From: Nemopilema nomurai
Lineage: Eukaryota > Cnidaria > Scyphozoa > Rhizostomeae > Rhizostomatidae
Length of the DNA stretch: 64,000 nucleotides
Reading direction: 5' to 3'
Assembly (NCBI GenBank): GCA_003864495.1
Contig: PEDN01001362.1
Span: 372,001 to 436,000, forward strand
Shown: piece by piece, positions 12,260 through 25,100 of the stretch
Numbering within the stretch: position 1 is the stretch's first letter
Layout of the letters: every line of letters starts with the position of its first letter
Made by a program: the position numbers and the translations under genes
The notes under the pieces: model-generated
What the model was told of the DNA's origin: nothing
The model's database searches: none
The model's input: the letters and a program-made list of their open reading frames with translations, nothing else

Positions 12260-12461
12260 ATGGCAGACAACGCTGGCCTAGCTAGACTTTTCGCCTTCAT
12301 ATTTGGCTTCGCGGGCCTACTTTTCATCGTAGTGGCGACACCGACGCATCACTGGTTTCTGCACCAGTTGAAGACCAAGGATACCATCTACGGTGGGATT
12401 TGGGAGAACTGCCGACAGGATGTAGACGGCATGTACACATGCGTCGCCACGCCAAGCACAG
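12260..12461 (+). CDS. claudin-like first exon (orphan or alternative first exon)
   Basis: Encodes membrane segment 1 and extracellular loop 1 of a claudin/PMP22-superfamily protein. The ATG at 12260 (MADNAGLARLFAFIFGF) is chosen to align with the start of the gene at 15136. The loop signature is intact: W32, then GGIW at 45-48, with Cys51 and Cys61. The exon ends after one base of a codon at ACAG|GTAACT (phase 1), as in every other first exon of the cluster. I found no second or third exon before the next claudin start at 15136. Exon 2 at 16046 is in the correct phase, so this may be an alternative first exon of that gene. The other possibility is a relic of a partial duplication. Alignment with the 15136 exon is clear at the start (MA, R-x-F-x-F-x-FGF, AT-x-T-x-HW). 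Confidence 0.75.
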
Positions 12462-15135
12462 GTAACTAAGATGACATCCATTGATAATAAGCCGTCAGAT
12501 CAAGTTGTCTCGTGGTAGAGCGGTTGCGCATGTTTGTCAGGGAAACACCAATGTCCTACCTTCGTTGCAATATGTTGTTTCTAACTACACAGTAAAGTCA
12601 AGTGGGAGGGACGTACAATAATATCGAAGATTTGTCATATGGAGACTTTGCTGTAACGAAGAAACAGTCAAAGTCATAACTTCTTTCACCCTTGCCTGGC
12701 GCTTTATCCTCTGAAGGCTAACCAAATTATTAACAAAGGATCTTTGTACATGGAACTTTTGTGAGGTATTTCTAAAGCCAGGGTGTCGAGGAATCTATTG
12801 TGTATGAGTGTAAAGAAAGCTTGTCGCTTTTGTACATCAAGGGAGAAGAATTTCAACAGCAAAGATTCGACGGCCGCAAGACCTATTCAAAAACGATTAG
12901 AATCATTCATTAAGAGACATCAAAACATTGATTACACCTTTAATTAGGAAATTGTACTTCATCAAAAACACCTGCGAAAACTTCTGGATCCCTCCAACAT
13001 TCTCTTTATTTCACACACTGTCACTGTTACTAAAACAACACGTTCGAAACGAGGGGACAGTAAACTCAGTCTTCTATCCAATTAATCATTATGATGGCAT
13101 TTCTTTTCCAGTAAGGAATCGAAATTTGCGTCTACGTTTTTAATGTTCAGATTGAATCGTAATTTTCATGACCTTTCCAGCAGTCATCTACCTCGGGAAG
13201 TCTTTTCTGCAAACTGTTCCTGCCACAGGCACAACGACACTTGGTGCCATTTCAATGGGCCTTTCAAGTGCAGACAATAATGTGGCGTTCGAGTAGCAAG
13301 TCGTGTGTTATTCAGTCTGCAGCACAAAGCTTGGTTTCCCACGATACACAGCCCTGAATAAAGGGTAGTAGTACCTTGCTCATCTACAGCGTTAGGACGT
13401 AAGCGGCAGAAGCGAGATCAATGTGGGAAAGAGGTTTTCAAAATGAGCAATAATTCTAATACTTTTTCACAGCATTACATGTCTCTGGTGCATTTTTGCA
13501 CGTGTCCTTAAATATGAATGGTCAGGACAAGCACCTTTCGCCGAATTGGTGCACCGGCCAGATGGCCCTAGGTAACGCTTTGCACCACTGGTAGTGTATT
13601 GTCCTCAGTTCGCAAAGACGTTTACCGCCTCGGCATTATCCGCATTGTGGAGATTCGGTTCTAGACGCGCGAAGCAATTTTTCCCGCCGCGGAAAATTGT
13701 CGACTGGGAATTCGCCCGCGGCGATATTTTCCACCCAATGTAGAGTGAGTTCAAAACTAGCACTAATTTTCAGCAACAGGATTTGGATTGGCAGTAACAC
13801 ACTCTTGCAAAAAATAAGCACCAGTGGTACCCACCGTAGAAATTCGATCAGACTGGGATGTCCATTTGGTGTTGCTAGGAGTTTAACCGCTCTTTTGTCT
13901 TCGGGGAAACTGAGGTTGAGCGCCATCAGTTTTGCTTGTAATTGTACTTTTGTATTTTGTACAGTGTGTCTTGGTAAAGATATTACAAGAATGTTCTTAC
14001 ATTCAATTACTGGTGTTTCTAAGTTTGAATCAGTATAAATTTCATTGTGTTTTCCTGTGGCATGGACACCGTGAACAAAAAGAAATAGATTCTGGCCTTT
14101 TTTCATCTCCTGTTTTACCCATCATTTTTATACGCTATCCAATAGTAACGAATTCAAACCTCAAAACTTGGCTCTGACTTAGGTTCTCAACAGCGAACAA
14201 AAATATTGATTTTCCCATTTTATACTCGAAAATTTGTTATTCGTTTCGTTTATTGATTAACAGTCATCTTCATGTTAAAGTAACACTGATGGCGTATAAA
14301 CATTTACGGTGATAGTAAACCCGGTGTCCATTGATAAAAGAGTGACGAATTGATATGTCGTAATTGCATTAACATAAACCCGAGGGCAAATCACTCCAAA
14401 AAATCACATTTTGTGAAAAACCTATTGCTTTATCAAAAAAGTCCCTGGAAATCCTATTTTTTCGTGGAAATCCCGTACGCTATTTGTATGAGTGAATTGA
14501 CCCTCCTCTGCAGGGTCGCGGTAGCCTAGGTGCTTGACTAACATTCCAGTATTTCTGGTTTTATCCGCCGTTGTAATACTGGGGGAATGGAGTGGTGGCT
14601 ACGTTATACTAGAGTATAAATTTAAAGGGGTCCTAAAGTTAAATGTTGTAAGACCTGTACAAAGTGCTGTTGGTGAATTAAGTATCATGACACGAACTAC
14701 TTTGGCATACTTCAGGGGGTCTGGCGAGCTTTAGGCCCCCTAAATGGGAACCTGATTCTGTGTTTTGAATATAATTGGGCGTGCTTATGATTATTGGTCA
14801 CAGCGTGGGATCTTGTCGTGTGACCAACCAGAGCAACAAATAGGGCAAGTAAACAACACATTTCAGTATGTGTTATACATGTGAGGGAGGTCATAAGCGA
14901 ATCACCTAAATTCCAGGTGTCACAGTTTGATCTACCACCAATATGACATCCAGAAGGCACTTCTGCAAATCGGATTTGCAGTAATTTTTAGAAGATAGGC
15001 CTAGCTTGTTTTACATCGACTGTTTTTGATTGAATATCGAAACAAGTTTGGCACCATGGTATAGTTTGATCCACTCGGTCGTAAACCATTGTCACTGGTT
15101 GGGAAACTCTGACAAATAACAATGTCAAGTCTGTA
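12462..15135. other. spacer or intron between two claudin-like first exons
   Basis: If the 12260 exon splices to 16046, this is intronic. It contains a short inverted-repeat element at 14383-14505. It also holds an unexplained stretch at about 13636-14106 that is open on both strands (156 codons minus, 113 codons plus) and has no recognisable domain. A degenerate tRNA A-box-like string lies near 12510-12530. Confidence 0.45.
14383..14505. mobile_element. GAGGGCAA-ended short inverted-repeat element, copy 1
   Basis: About 120 bp. The left end GAGGGCAAATCACTCC is nearly complementary to the right end GAGTGAATTGACCCTC. The interior shares CCCTGGAAATCC and TCGTACGCTATTTG-type strings with the copy at 39901. 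It is too small to encode a protein. Confidence 0.75.
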
Positions 15136-16954
15136 ATGGCAAACATCGAATGTATCCGATTTTTCTCTTTCGTATTTGGATTTTTTGGAGGCATTATTCT
15201 CGTAAGTGCCACATCAACACGTCATTGGACCAGAATGGTACTGAACGGAACTGAAGCAGTGGTTCACAGGGGATTGTGGACAGAGTGCACAGAAAGAGAT
15301 TATAGGCTGTGGTGCTCTTCATTTCCAGAGAGAGGTAGAGTTTGTTCAGTTTAGGCCGTGATGTCGTTGGTATTTTAGGAGCTGTTGAGGTTGAAAGGGA
15401 ATTTGCGTTGATGACTGCATCGATGACCAAGCCAATGATGACAAGGATGATGACGATAGTGTCAATAATGACAATGCAATAATGAAGTCCGACCGGGGAC
15501 ATGTTATGCGCTTAAAGTTTAGTTTATAATGAAAAGTATCGTTAGAATGGAAAAGGGGCCCAAAGAAGGGTGCTGTTGTCAAAGGCAATGAGGAGAACGC
15601 CATGATTATGATTATATTTTATGAGAGTACTAATCACTATATTTGTTGGAATGAAAATGGGTAGTACGCACTTTAATCGAATTTATTACAATTTTCCATG
15701 CTGCAAGCAAAACTCCTCCACAGTGCATTGCAGTCTCATGTATGTCAAGCGAAGGCAAAGAAAAATGCCTTTGTGTATATTGGAAAACATTCAGTTTCTT
15801 GTCGTATCGGCTACAGCAAACCCCCAAAATCAATGCACTGATTGAAATATTTACCAATTGCAAGGACATGGCGTGCCGGGGGGGGCATTGCCCCCTCACT
15901 CTTTAGTTAAGCAATAGAGCTTTTTTAAACATATTTCGTTATAATTGTTGAAATCTCCCTTGGCCCCTCCACTTTCCAACCTCGGAGCCCATGTTGCTTG
16001 TCAGTAAGAATGTTGGAAATTTTAAAAATATGCTTGCTTTTTCAGATTGGTTGAATGCAGTGAAAGCCTTCTTGATCATCGCGATAGTACTATATCTGTT
16101 TGTAATCCTCTATTTGATAACAATGGTTTGGAGAAGAGGAATGACTATTCGCTATGTTGGAATCGACCTCCTGTTTGCAGGTAAGCTCAAATCACACGTC
16201 TAGTCGACGTTTAACTAACTCGGCACTCTCAAGAAGATGCCTTGTTTATTTAGAAAAAAATTGCTCATGCAGATGCAGCTTTGTCAAGGGAATTATTTAT
16301 TAAGTCCAGTCACTGCCTTTCTAGAAGTCGTGAATATTTTAACGAGTCGTTTCTTTTTCTGATGACCTCTTCATAGTCTAAAAACTACAGGCTAAAGTCT
16401 TACAGGCTAAACATGCTTTGACCCCAGAGAGAAGAGCGACTGGAAAAGATGGGACACGTTGTGCGTAGGCCAATCCACGCACTGAATGTCTTTGTTACCT
16501 TAGTATCGTTCTCTTCTACACGACTGGTAATGGCAAAAGCAACTGAAATTTCAGTTGTTGTGATGTCATAAAGACCTGATACTCTCGCCTCAGGCTACTG
16601 CACGACCCCGGTTGGCCCAGCTTTAGAATCCAGTCCACTAATCTCAAAGAAACAATTTTTAGACCAATAATTTTGTCCCATCAATTAGCTATAGATTTCG
16701 CTCTTATTGCCAAAATGTTAAACACACTGGGATAATTTTTACATTATTTAAGTTTTATTTATGTTTGATGAACCATTCGTTTTGTAGCTATGTTCGGCGT
16801 GATTGCGATGGGCGTCTACACCGGGAAGAGCAACTTGAAGCCTGGGTACGAGTACGGATGGTCATACATTCTTGGCTGGATTGGAAGTGCCGCCACCGCA
16901 GTTTCAGGAGTCCTTTGCTTTTTTTCAGACGTTGACTATGAGCCAATGCGTTGA
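15136..16954 (+). CDS. claudin-like four-membrane-span protein
   Basis: Exons 15136-15334, 16046-16180 and 16788-16954 join at two phase-1 introns to give 166 residues. Exon 1 has membrane segment 1 and the claudin loop signature (HRGLW at 44-48, Cys51, Cys60). Exon 2 begins with DWLNAVKAF and encodes segment 2. Segment 3 spans the second junction. Exon 3 contains YGWSYILGWIGS and the fourth segment, ending SDVDYEPMR. The length is slightly short for vertebrate claudins (about 200-230). There is no obvious C-terminal PDZ ligand. Claudin/PMP22 proteins act at cell-cell contacts as paracellular barriers or adhesion proteins; which role applies here cannot be read from the sequence. Exons 2 and 3 may also be used by the first exon at 12260. 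Confidence 0.87.
15872..15990 (-). repeat. GC-rich dispersed repeat, copy 1
   Basis: In reverse complement it reads GGGCTCCGAGGTTGGAAAG, then AGCTCTATTG, then a G-run/CCCC end. It matches the copies at 17092 and 29121 over most of its length. It lies in intron 1 of the 15136 gene. Confidence 0.75.
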
Positions 16955-17072
16955 ATTTATGTTTTCAGAAGCGCAATTCAAAATGGGTCTTGTTTTTCAT
17001 ACAAAAGGGATTTTTGTTATTAATCAATGCTTCTTAATTACCCATCGTCTTTCTATCTCGCAAGACTTCGTA

Positions 17073-17078
17073 AATAAA
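17073..17078 (+). terminator. AATAAA polyadenylation signal of the 15136 claudin-like gene
   Basis: Canonical hexamer about 120 bases after the TGA at 16952-16954, just before the repeat at 17092. Confidence 0.55.
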
Positions 17079-17091
17079 AACGGATAAACAA

Positions 17092-17236
17092 GGGCTCCGA
17101 CGCAGGTTGAAAAGTGGAGGGGCGAAGGAAGATTTTAACAATCATAACAAAATATATTTAGAAAAGCTCTATTGTTTCACAAAAAAGTGGGGAGGCCATG
17201 GACCACCGCCCCCCTCCCTCGTCGAAGGCCCTGATA
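17092..17236 (+). repeat. GC-rich dispersed repeat, copy 2
   Basis: Shares CTCCGACGC, AAAGTGGAGGGG, AATCATAACAAA, AGCTCTATTG and a C-rich end followed by TCGTCGAAGGCCCTG with the copy at 29121. About 145 bp with no coding potential. Confidence 0.75.
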
Positions 17237-18263
17237 AATAGGCCACCAAAGGTAGTACACTTGCGTAGTACGTGAGGAGGATTCCCACGGATACTTGGAC
17301 CGCGCTTGCATCCAGACCTCTCTGAGTAGCCGTAGAAAGCATCTTAAATGCGGAGGAAGGCACATGACCACACTTATTTTTGGATAACGAAGAGGCAATT
17401 TTGCATGTTTCACCCAAATGTGAGGGGGGGAGGTCCCTCTGGCCCCACCCTGTTGCTATATGCTTTTGGGTCTGACAACTGAATGCATTATATCTTATTT
17501 ACTTGGGAACATTTATACAGTTGGACTCGTCTCTACCCATGTGAACACAGTTTTGTCAGGTTCAATAGGACCCAAATTTAGAACTGTTCAGAACGAAGCA
17601 GAATCATCAGTGGTCTCGTGAGAAAAGGGGCAGAATTTTCATATCAGCCCGGGTTAACCTTAAATTCCAAGGAATAGTTTGACTAGATCGTGCTAATTTG
17701 TTCTTAAATTAAAAGTGATCAAAGCAAAAAACGTTTTCATTCAAAAGATTAAAAGCCACTAGCAAGCAATTTCAAACTGCTTTGCCAAGTTAAAAAATAG
17801 GCACCATCATCCTGATAAAGTTCAGGGACTCACCAATCTCTCGCAAATATAACTTGATTTTCACGTCGGCTTTTGTAGCCAGACTTCTTTGAAACTGCAT
17901 TCTGTTACCAAAGATGTTTGGAGGTATGGTATTTGCAGGTCTCGAACTGTCAAATAGAAATAAGGCACAAATAATGGCAAAATACTGAACTATTCCAAAC
18001 GGCTTGTTGCTGTTTAGTTTGAGTTATGGGTTATGGCAAATATTTTCCTTTTGTTTAAGCATATTGGTCTGCTAAAAATGAGCTTTTTGTACATAAGCTA
18101 TTTTGAGAGAACTTTTGAATCTGTACTTAATTAGTAGAAAGGGAATCACAAATTAATCACTAATTGATCACTTTAATCACTAGAAATCAAATAAGTCACA
18201 CACACCCAAATGAATAAATCACAAATCAATCACAGGTGATTATTAATCTCAGACACGATTTTC

Positions 18264-18284
18264 AGGAGTGATTTGCCCCTCGAT
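18264..18284. repeat. end fragment of the GAGGGCAA-type element
   Basis: AGGAGTGATTTGCCCCTCG matches, in reverse complement, the terminal repeat of the elements at 14383 and 39901. The other end was not found, so this is probably a fragment. Confidence 0.45.
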
Positions 18285-18854
18285 TCCAAGTACTTGTGAC
18301 AGGCTTTGTGCTTGCATTACGAAGGAAAGTGTGCCAAGGTAGTGTTTTTGCTTTTGCAGAATGTAACTATATTTAATGCTAATGCACAACTCCTTGGAAT
18401 ATGAAGAACGGTGTGTAGTGATGAAAAATTCAAGTTTCTTGCGGCAAGAAATGCTTAGTATTCAAAAACAGTATTCGTTTTTATTTCCTAAGGCAGAGCT
18501 GGCTCCATAGGCACGTCTAATTGTATGATAACAATGCTTACGGCTTTTCTAATTTGAAATGAACATGATTATTATTTATAGTCCAAAACCTCTCGTGTAA
18601 AATCACGATATATTGTTACGTTCAAAACGTATTGTAAAGCTTTATTTAGCTACCAGCAATTAATAGACAATTTTTGTCACAGATTGTGATTTTATCACAG
18701 AATAGAATTAGAGTGTCTCAAGAAAAAGTAAAAGGCGATCCTATGATTCCACTAGACTGCCAAAATCAATTGTTGTAAATCTTGAAATCCTTGGCCGAAA
18801 GATTGGTAGATACGGAGGAGCCGTGTTTTTCTGAACGTAATGGGATTGGCATTT

Positions 18855-18928
18855 GCTGATTCAAATTGAAGGCCTTTTGAGCTGGCGGCCTCAAGCCCAG
18901 CCCGTTGGTAGCCGCTTGGCCAGGGAGC
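18855..18928 (-). pseudogene. degenerate tRNA-Ser-like sequence
   Basis: On the minus strand TGGCCAAGCGG fits a class-II tRNA A box. It is followed by GGGCTGGGCTTGAGG, which resembles a serine tRNA anticodon arm with loop CTTGAGG (UGA). A poor B-box-like string, TTCAATTTGAATC, follows. The 3' half of the anticodon stem has extra bases and the T arm is damaged, so it is not a working tRNA. A pseudogene or an old tRNA-derived SINE would fit. Confidence 0.3.
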
Positions 18929-20114
18929 CAGAAGGGATGGTAGGTTATAGAACAGTTTTGTGCCCAAAATGACACGCTTCTTGCTTTGCTCGAAAAATGT
19001 TCCAATGCAGAAGTAAAAAGAGCAAAGTTGAGATGAAACAAGGGTTTGAGGGATATGGTCCAGGAAGGGAAGAGGACCAATTTCTACCAGCTGTGCTGTT
19101 TCCCCCATTTCCATTGGCTGTTTCCTCCCGAAGGAACGCATAAAAGCTTGCAGGAAGTGCAGTAAAGAATAGCATTTCCAAAAAGTGATTGGTATTAAAA
19201 CTTTCTTGATTTGAATGAGGCTTTTTCTGCTTGAGTCTAGAGTTATGACAAACTTCAAGGATGAGATAATTGCTCCTTTTATCCAGTATTTCTATTGAAG
19301 CTTGTTCTTATCTTATCTTCTTTTCTAATTCTTTTATTACTTTATAATCACTGCTTAGTTTCTTTCTGTTTTTTAATCATTTCGCTTCAACTACCAAGTT
19401 TCATGTCATTACTATCAGTTGTCAACACTCGCTTCCTGCAGTAGCCTAATCTCTTTCATTAAAAGCAACCTTCAGCTGATAAATGATATAAAAGCTAGGA
19501 GGGCTTTTATTAATTAGTTTCAAAATTTCTTTCTTAGAGGCATATAACAAAACTTCGACCCTTGCGTAAGACAAATAAATTGTTTTTGCTTTTCAGTGCT
19601 GTTCTGCTATTATTTTTCATAAGAGACTCGACAAGCAACAAAGTTCTATTTAGTACCATAACTGAAAGAAATTGCAAATTGGCTTTGACAGGCTACTTGC
19701 CTTGATATAATTTTCGTGTTTTGATAACCACTCTGACTCCCCAACATTTTTAGTAGTTAGATTTTTCAGTTTTGCACAGTGTGGAAGCAGCAACAGTGAA
19801 ATTAGTGGAATCCCCTTGAATATGGTTTCGTTTTATTACTAAGATTCACTTTGCAGAGTAGGCTTGCCCAATGTCTACACAGGCCTGTTTTAGCCACTCC
19901 AATTGAAAGGATAAATTCAGTCCTCCTTCAAATGAGTCAGTCAGTGGACCGAAAAGCGGCTTTAGGGCGCGGCGAGAAAATTGAGCCGACACAATTTGCA
20001 TATGAAAAACAACGCTTGGGTACAATGCATAAAGAAATCATCCCGAATGATTTGAAAAGTGCGCTCATTTGGACCTGGTTTTTGTTAACATTGTAGCATC
20101 GTTTCACTTTCAAA

Positions 20115-22172
20115 ATGAAGAACAACCAGGCGAAATTTAATGTCGGATATGGGCCTGCAAGCGCTAATACCGAAAAGAAACAGAAGGTTAATATGCTGGT
20201 CTTGATCATCGTTTACCTTCTCACATTCCTGGGCCTAACACTACTCGTCGTTTCCCAGTCAACAACATCGTGGACTATCGTCGACAATTATAAAGACTTC
20301 GTTTATCCAGATGAATATCAAGGCTTGTGGCAGATATGCTATGATAAACAAGAGTATGAGTGCAATCCAAGAGTTGGTTTATGTGAGTATCAAAGCAAAA
20401 TCTCTGCCAGTTTATTCAAGTCATGCCATGTCAAGCGCCTTTCCGCCTTGCTGAACACCATTCGCTTGTTAATATTTCGGCGATTGAATACTACTCTGGT
20501 ATTTCAATGTTTAGTTTTCGGGGTTTTTCTATATTATTTGCTCATTTATTTTGGGGAAAGAATTAGTATTCGAAGTTTTTAAGGGATGTTGTTTCCCAAA
20601 AAGGTTTCGATGAATCAATATTTACTAAAAGGCTCGCCTTCTCATCGAACGATTTCAAAAGGCCCAGTTAACGATTGAACAAAGGCTCGCATTCAAATTG
20701 ATTTTTATTCAAAAAGGAAAAGGCTTCCAGGGAAATAAAGATACTGCCTGTTGAATTTACTGATCTTCGTATTTTTTGATGAATTGTTGTCGGTGGTGTA
20801 GCCACTTTCCATTTTCAGAGATGCGGTATTATCAATCCGTTCCAGATTTCTTGTGTCTAACCAAGCTTGTGATGGGAAACCTGTTTTTTGTCCAGTTTTA
20901 CCGCCATATGGGGATTGGGCAATCGCAATTATTAAAGTTTTTTGTGTGAATTATTACAGTGATTTGTAGCCTTATTCAACTCAGATTTCCTTATTTTCAT
21001 AATTAACATCAACATAAGATATTTTGTCATAAATATTTTAAATTTTGGTTCCTAATTGCGACATCTATTATTTTAAGTATATTCTGTTCCCTGAACATTA
21101 TCCTTTTACAAATTATTTTGTTTTCTAGATTAAGGCTTCCCTTGTGATTTTTTTGATACATTTGTTATCTATACATATGAAAGTTTAGTCTCGGTGACAG
21201 AATAGCAAAACCTAAATTCAAGCTCCAATCATCCTACCCACCTGGTAAAATCATTTAATTGTATGATTTAATGCCTTTCAGCTCAAATTTCATTTGTTTT
21301 ATTTTCAATCAAGCCATTTTGTGCATAAATATATTTGTTGTATGTATTATAAATATATATGTCTTATTGATACCGTTTTCTTTTAGCATGGTTATATGTT
21401 GTTAGAGTTTTTGAGCTTCTGGCATTCCTGCTGTTTGCTGTAGTAATTGGGATTTACATAACCAGCCATATCAACAGGAATGTCAAACCAAGTCTTGCTG
21501 CAGGATTCTTACTTCTAGCTGGTAAGATTTTCAGATTCAGTTATGCATCAAGCTTGATATGTTGCTAGCTACAGGTGGATACTAAAGCTTGAATTTACAT
21601 CCAGCCAATTTGACTTATAAAATGTATATATATATATATATGTATTCAAAGGTTATTTCTTTATGCAAATGTTGCTTTACAGATGCATAAGTTGTTGCTT
21701 TAAAGTGTTTCTTTACTGTTAATGTACACATGTGCAGTCAACAGTGCCTTATGGTAAAGAAGTTTCAGCACAAAAAATACTGCCTTGGCTTCATCCAGCC
21801 GTAGCTTCAAGAGTCCATAACTCAGTTATATATTATATATCTATATAACTTGCTTTTGCTTTTATATCTTTGTAGTTTTTCATTCACACATTTCAATTTG
21901 TGCTTATGAATTTCAATTCCTATGCAACTACATTTTGATTTGATGTTTAAAATGATATGTTGTGCCTGCTTCTAGCTTTGTTGGTCCTGATTGCCATGAT
22001 TGTGTACACTGCAAAAGCTCCACTTCCACGTACCGTCGACCGAAACCGTAATCCGTATGTCACCAGGGAGTTCAAAATCCGATTTGGCTACTCTTACCTG
22101 GTTGGGTGGGCAGGCTTGCTGTTGACCTTCATGGCAGGAATCATTGCATTGCTGCTTCACAGAAAAGCATAG
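20115..22172 (+). CDS. claudin-like four-membrane-span protein with extended N-terminus
   Basis: Exons 20115-20382, 21387-21521 and 21976-22172, both introns phase 1, give 199 residues. The start at 20115 gives a 26-residue hydrophilic N-terminal extension before segment 1; the in-frame Met at residue 27 (20193) is an alternative. The loop signature is YQGLW at 68-72 with Cys75 and Cys83. Exon 2 (SWLYVVRVFELLAFLLF) encodes segment 2 and runs into segment 3. Exon 3 finishes segment 3, carries a charged loop (about residues 146-160) and the motif FGYSYLVGWAG before segment 4, ending in RKA. Exon 2 is exactly 135 nt, the same as in the genes at 15136 and 36371. The overall structure is that of the claudin/PMP22 superfamily; the cell-contact role is inferred from the family. 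Confidence 0.9.
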
Positions 22173-25100
22173 GGTGGGGATGTTGCACACCATACTTGAT
22201 CAAGACATTGATTTGCTAGTGATACGAAGTACATTCTTGGATAAGAAATGGCCTTTTTCAAAGACTTTCTCAAAATACTTAAGTGCACACAGTAACATTT
22301 TGTTGCTAAATGTTGTATAAATCTTATGAGTCGTAATTAGCAGCCTGTGTGCAGGAAATTCACAAAGAGTTGTGCATTGAGACAACTTTAGATAATAAAA
22401 GCACATTCAATATGCAAATGGTCAATTGGGTAACATGGTTAGACTTTTAACTTTGTATGGATTGTAAAATTACCTTTTCAAGTTTATGATGCACTAGCTC
22501 CTAGAAATGATTCCTCTCTTGATGATGAAGAACCCACTGGTAATCAAAGATAATGACTTAAACTTGTAGTACCTAGTGCATCATTGACTAGCTCTGAATG
22601 ACAGACTAATTTGTATGAAACAGGGTTATAGCAAAGAGAGACTTTGAAATCTGTTATTCATGGAACTCATTTGTTTTAGTGTAAACATTCCTACCCTTTC
22701 CTGTTAATTTCATTATATTTTACTTGTTAAGAATAATTTTCTGTTAATGTGCTAGAATACAGCATGGTATCTGTAGATGTTCCATTTCAAAGCTTGTTTA
22801 AGTATACCTGTATTTTGTAAGCATATTATTTAACTCATTTTGGAAGTTTTGCTCATTTTAGTCTCTTTTTGCATCTTCTAATATAAGCTAGATAGAGACT
22901 CTCAGATGGTTGGTCTAAGTAGTTTTTATAAGAAGCTTTTGTTTGCCACAAATTATCAGTGAGGACAGCTGAATGATATCCTCCTATTTTATGTTTGAAA
23001 GTTTGTTTAATAGCAAACTTCTATTAGAAGCAAACCATGTTAGAAGCAAATTCTATTAGAAGCATCACTCTCATGTTAGAAACATGGCTGAATGTTAAAA
23101 TCTGGTGTTAAGACCGAAGACGGTCACAGGGAACTGCAGTATGCTACATTATGTTGGGCCCTCAGTGCCAAAGAAAGTCCTGGTTTTGAAAAGTACCCAT
23201 TCAAAATGGAGCTAGAGATCAAAACCCAAAATCGAGAGACTGCAAAAATATCTATTGGACAATCAAATTTGTGCGGATGCCTTTGGTGCCAAATTTTAAA
23301 AAAATATCGATTCCCGTAACAAATTTCGTCAATAAGTAGAGTTAAAAAGTGATACACCAACACTTTCTTCCTTTTAACACAAAAAGGATTCTCTTGTAAA
23401 AAAAACTACTGGCTGTTGAACTGTCTCTTGGAAACTTGAATTGCAGCAAATAACTTGTGTTAGAAGAAGATTTGAATCAAGAAAAACTTGATAGTTGCTT
23501 ACCGTTCATCGAGCAGACAGAAAGCGCTCTGCGTCGGGAAATGTAGACATTCGGAGATGTACCCTTGTGTTATCATCATGTACTTGCATTCGGAGATGTA
23601 TCTTTGCCTCACTCTTCACTTGACGGTTATGACTACCTTCGCTATTCAGTTCAAATAGATACCTCGGTCAAATGCGTCACACTTCACGAAGAAAACTGAA
23701 CTACTTTTTTGCACGCAGAAAATTCAGATGAAATTGTAAAGAGAAAAGTCCTTAGGGGATAGGAACACGGGGAAGCCTTGCTGCATTGGAAAGCGAGATT
23801 GAAAAATTTAAGGACAGGTCTCTCTTGGGATTGATTTGAGCCAGGGTTTCTCGGGAATGCAATTTCCAAATTTGGACAACAGTATTTCGATGATATTTGT
23901 GAAAGATGCTAAAAACAACCACTTAGGCCATTGTGAAGAACTCAGGCAGGTTACCGGCTTAATTTTTAAGTAATTCTTTTTCACATAAGCAATAAAAAAG
24001 TGTCAAAAGAGCATTCAGAACAACGAAGTCATAATTCATAATTTTCAAAGCCTTCAGCATAAAGTTCTAAAATTGAGAAGAAAAAACGACCATGAATAGG
24101 ATGCCACAAAAAGAAAAGATTTTACTTAAGTGTTAACTATAACCAACAGGAGTTGTAGCTTTGTGTCAGTAAAACTTCCATCTTTGTCACCATGTAACCG
24201 TTGCACCCACCCCCTGTTTCCAAAATTACGAAATGTCCTTCAGCATCGCTGCAAGCATTTCGATAAATTCTTGCAGTCATGAAAGTCTGCAAACTTTTCA
24301 TACTAAAACCACAGTCAAAACGAAGGTACATTTGCAGGCAGATTGGGACGAGAAACGCTTAAGAAACAAGAACTGTTTACGGAAATCAGATGGACAATTT
24401 TATAGTTCACAATTTTAGAAGTTCCAGCAACAGTTTCTTACTTATCACACACTTACGAAGCAGCAACTGAGAACAAAACCAATTACAAGGGTCAACTAAT
24501 GCAGATATTGTTTATTGGTCAACATGCATGAGCTTCGGCTTCGGTGACTCGTCATATATCCTGAATGCGTCGATTGGAACTGGGGGCTTTCGCTTCTGTT
24601 CCATAAATTCGAGGCTGGTTGATGATTAAGTACATTAACAGTGATAGTGGTACTGGAATAGTCATACCCTGACAAAGATGCCAGGGAAGTAAAACACGGA
24701 AAAGTGTGTTTCACTGAAATGCCTATAGTGACTGTTAGTGATTATGATGCTACTGAAAAGAAAAAAAAGTAGAGAAGGAACCAAAGGGTTTAAGAAACTT
24801 AAATAAAGTAAGAAAGTAAAAAGCAAAAAGGCAACAAAAATAAACAAAAACAGTTATTTGAAACAGATTGCATGAAGCAGAGGTTTATAAAAATGAGTTG
24901 AAAGGTAATTAATGTTACATCTTATAATGTTGACTTCTTAAATCAGATAGATGATATATCAGGTAAAATTTACTATTTGAAACAATCCAAAATAAAAAGT
25001 GAGAATTCTTCCTGGTGGTAGAAATTTGTTTATTTTATTGGGTATTAAATAAACACCCAAGACAAATAATGTTAGAAAACATGAAAAAAACTAAATCAAC

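Larger units (their letters stand above)
16955..20114. other. intergenic region with repeats, no supported gene
   Basis: Holds the 3' UTR of the preceding claudin gene, the GC-rich repeat at 17092, a fragment of the GAGGGCAA-ended element near 18264, and a tRNA-Ser-like remnant at about 18855. A 168-codon minus-strand frame (18752-19258) passes through that remnant and has no recognised domain. It is not called. Confidence 0.5.

Noticed and set aside
12505..12570. tRNA A-box-like string GTGGTAGAGCGG
   Set aside because: No B box or cloverleaf could be traced downstream.
18752..19258. 168-codon minus-strand frame
   Set aside because: It passes through the tRNA-like remnant and has no domain, no splice context and no compositional support.
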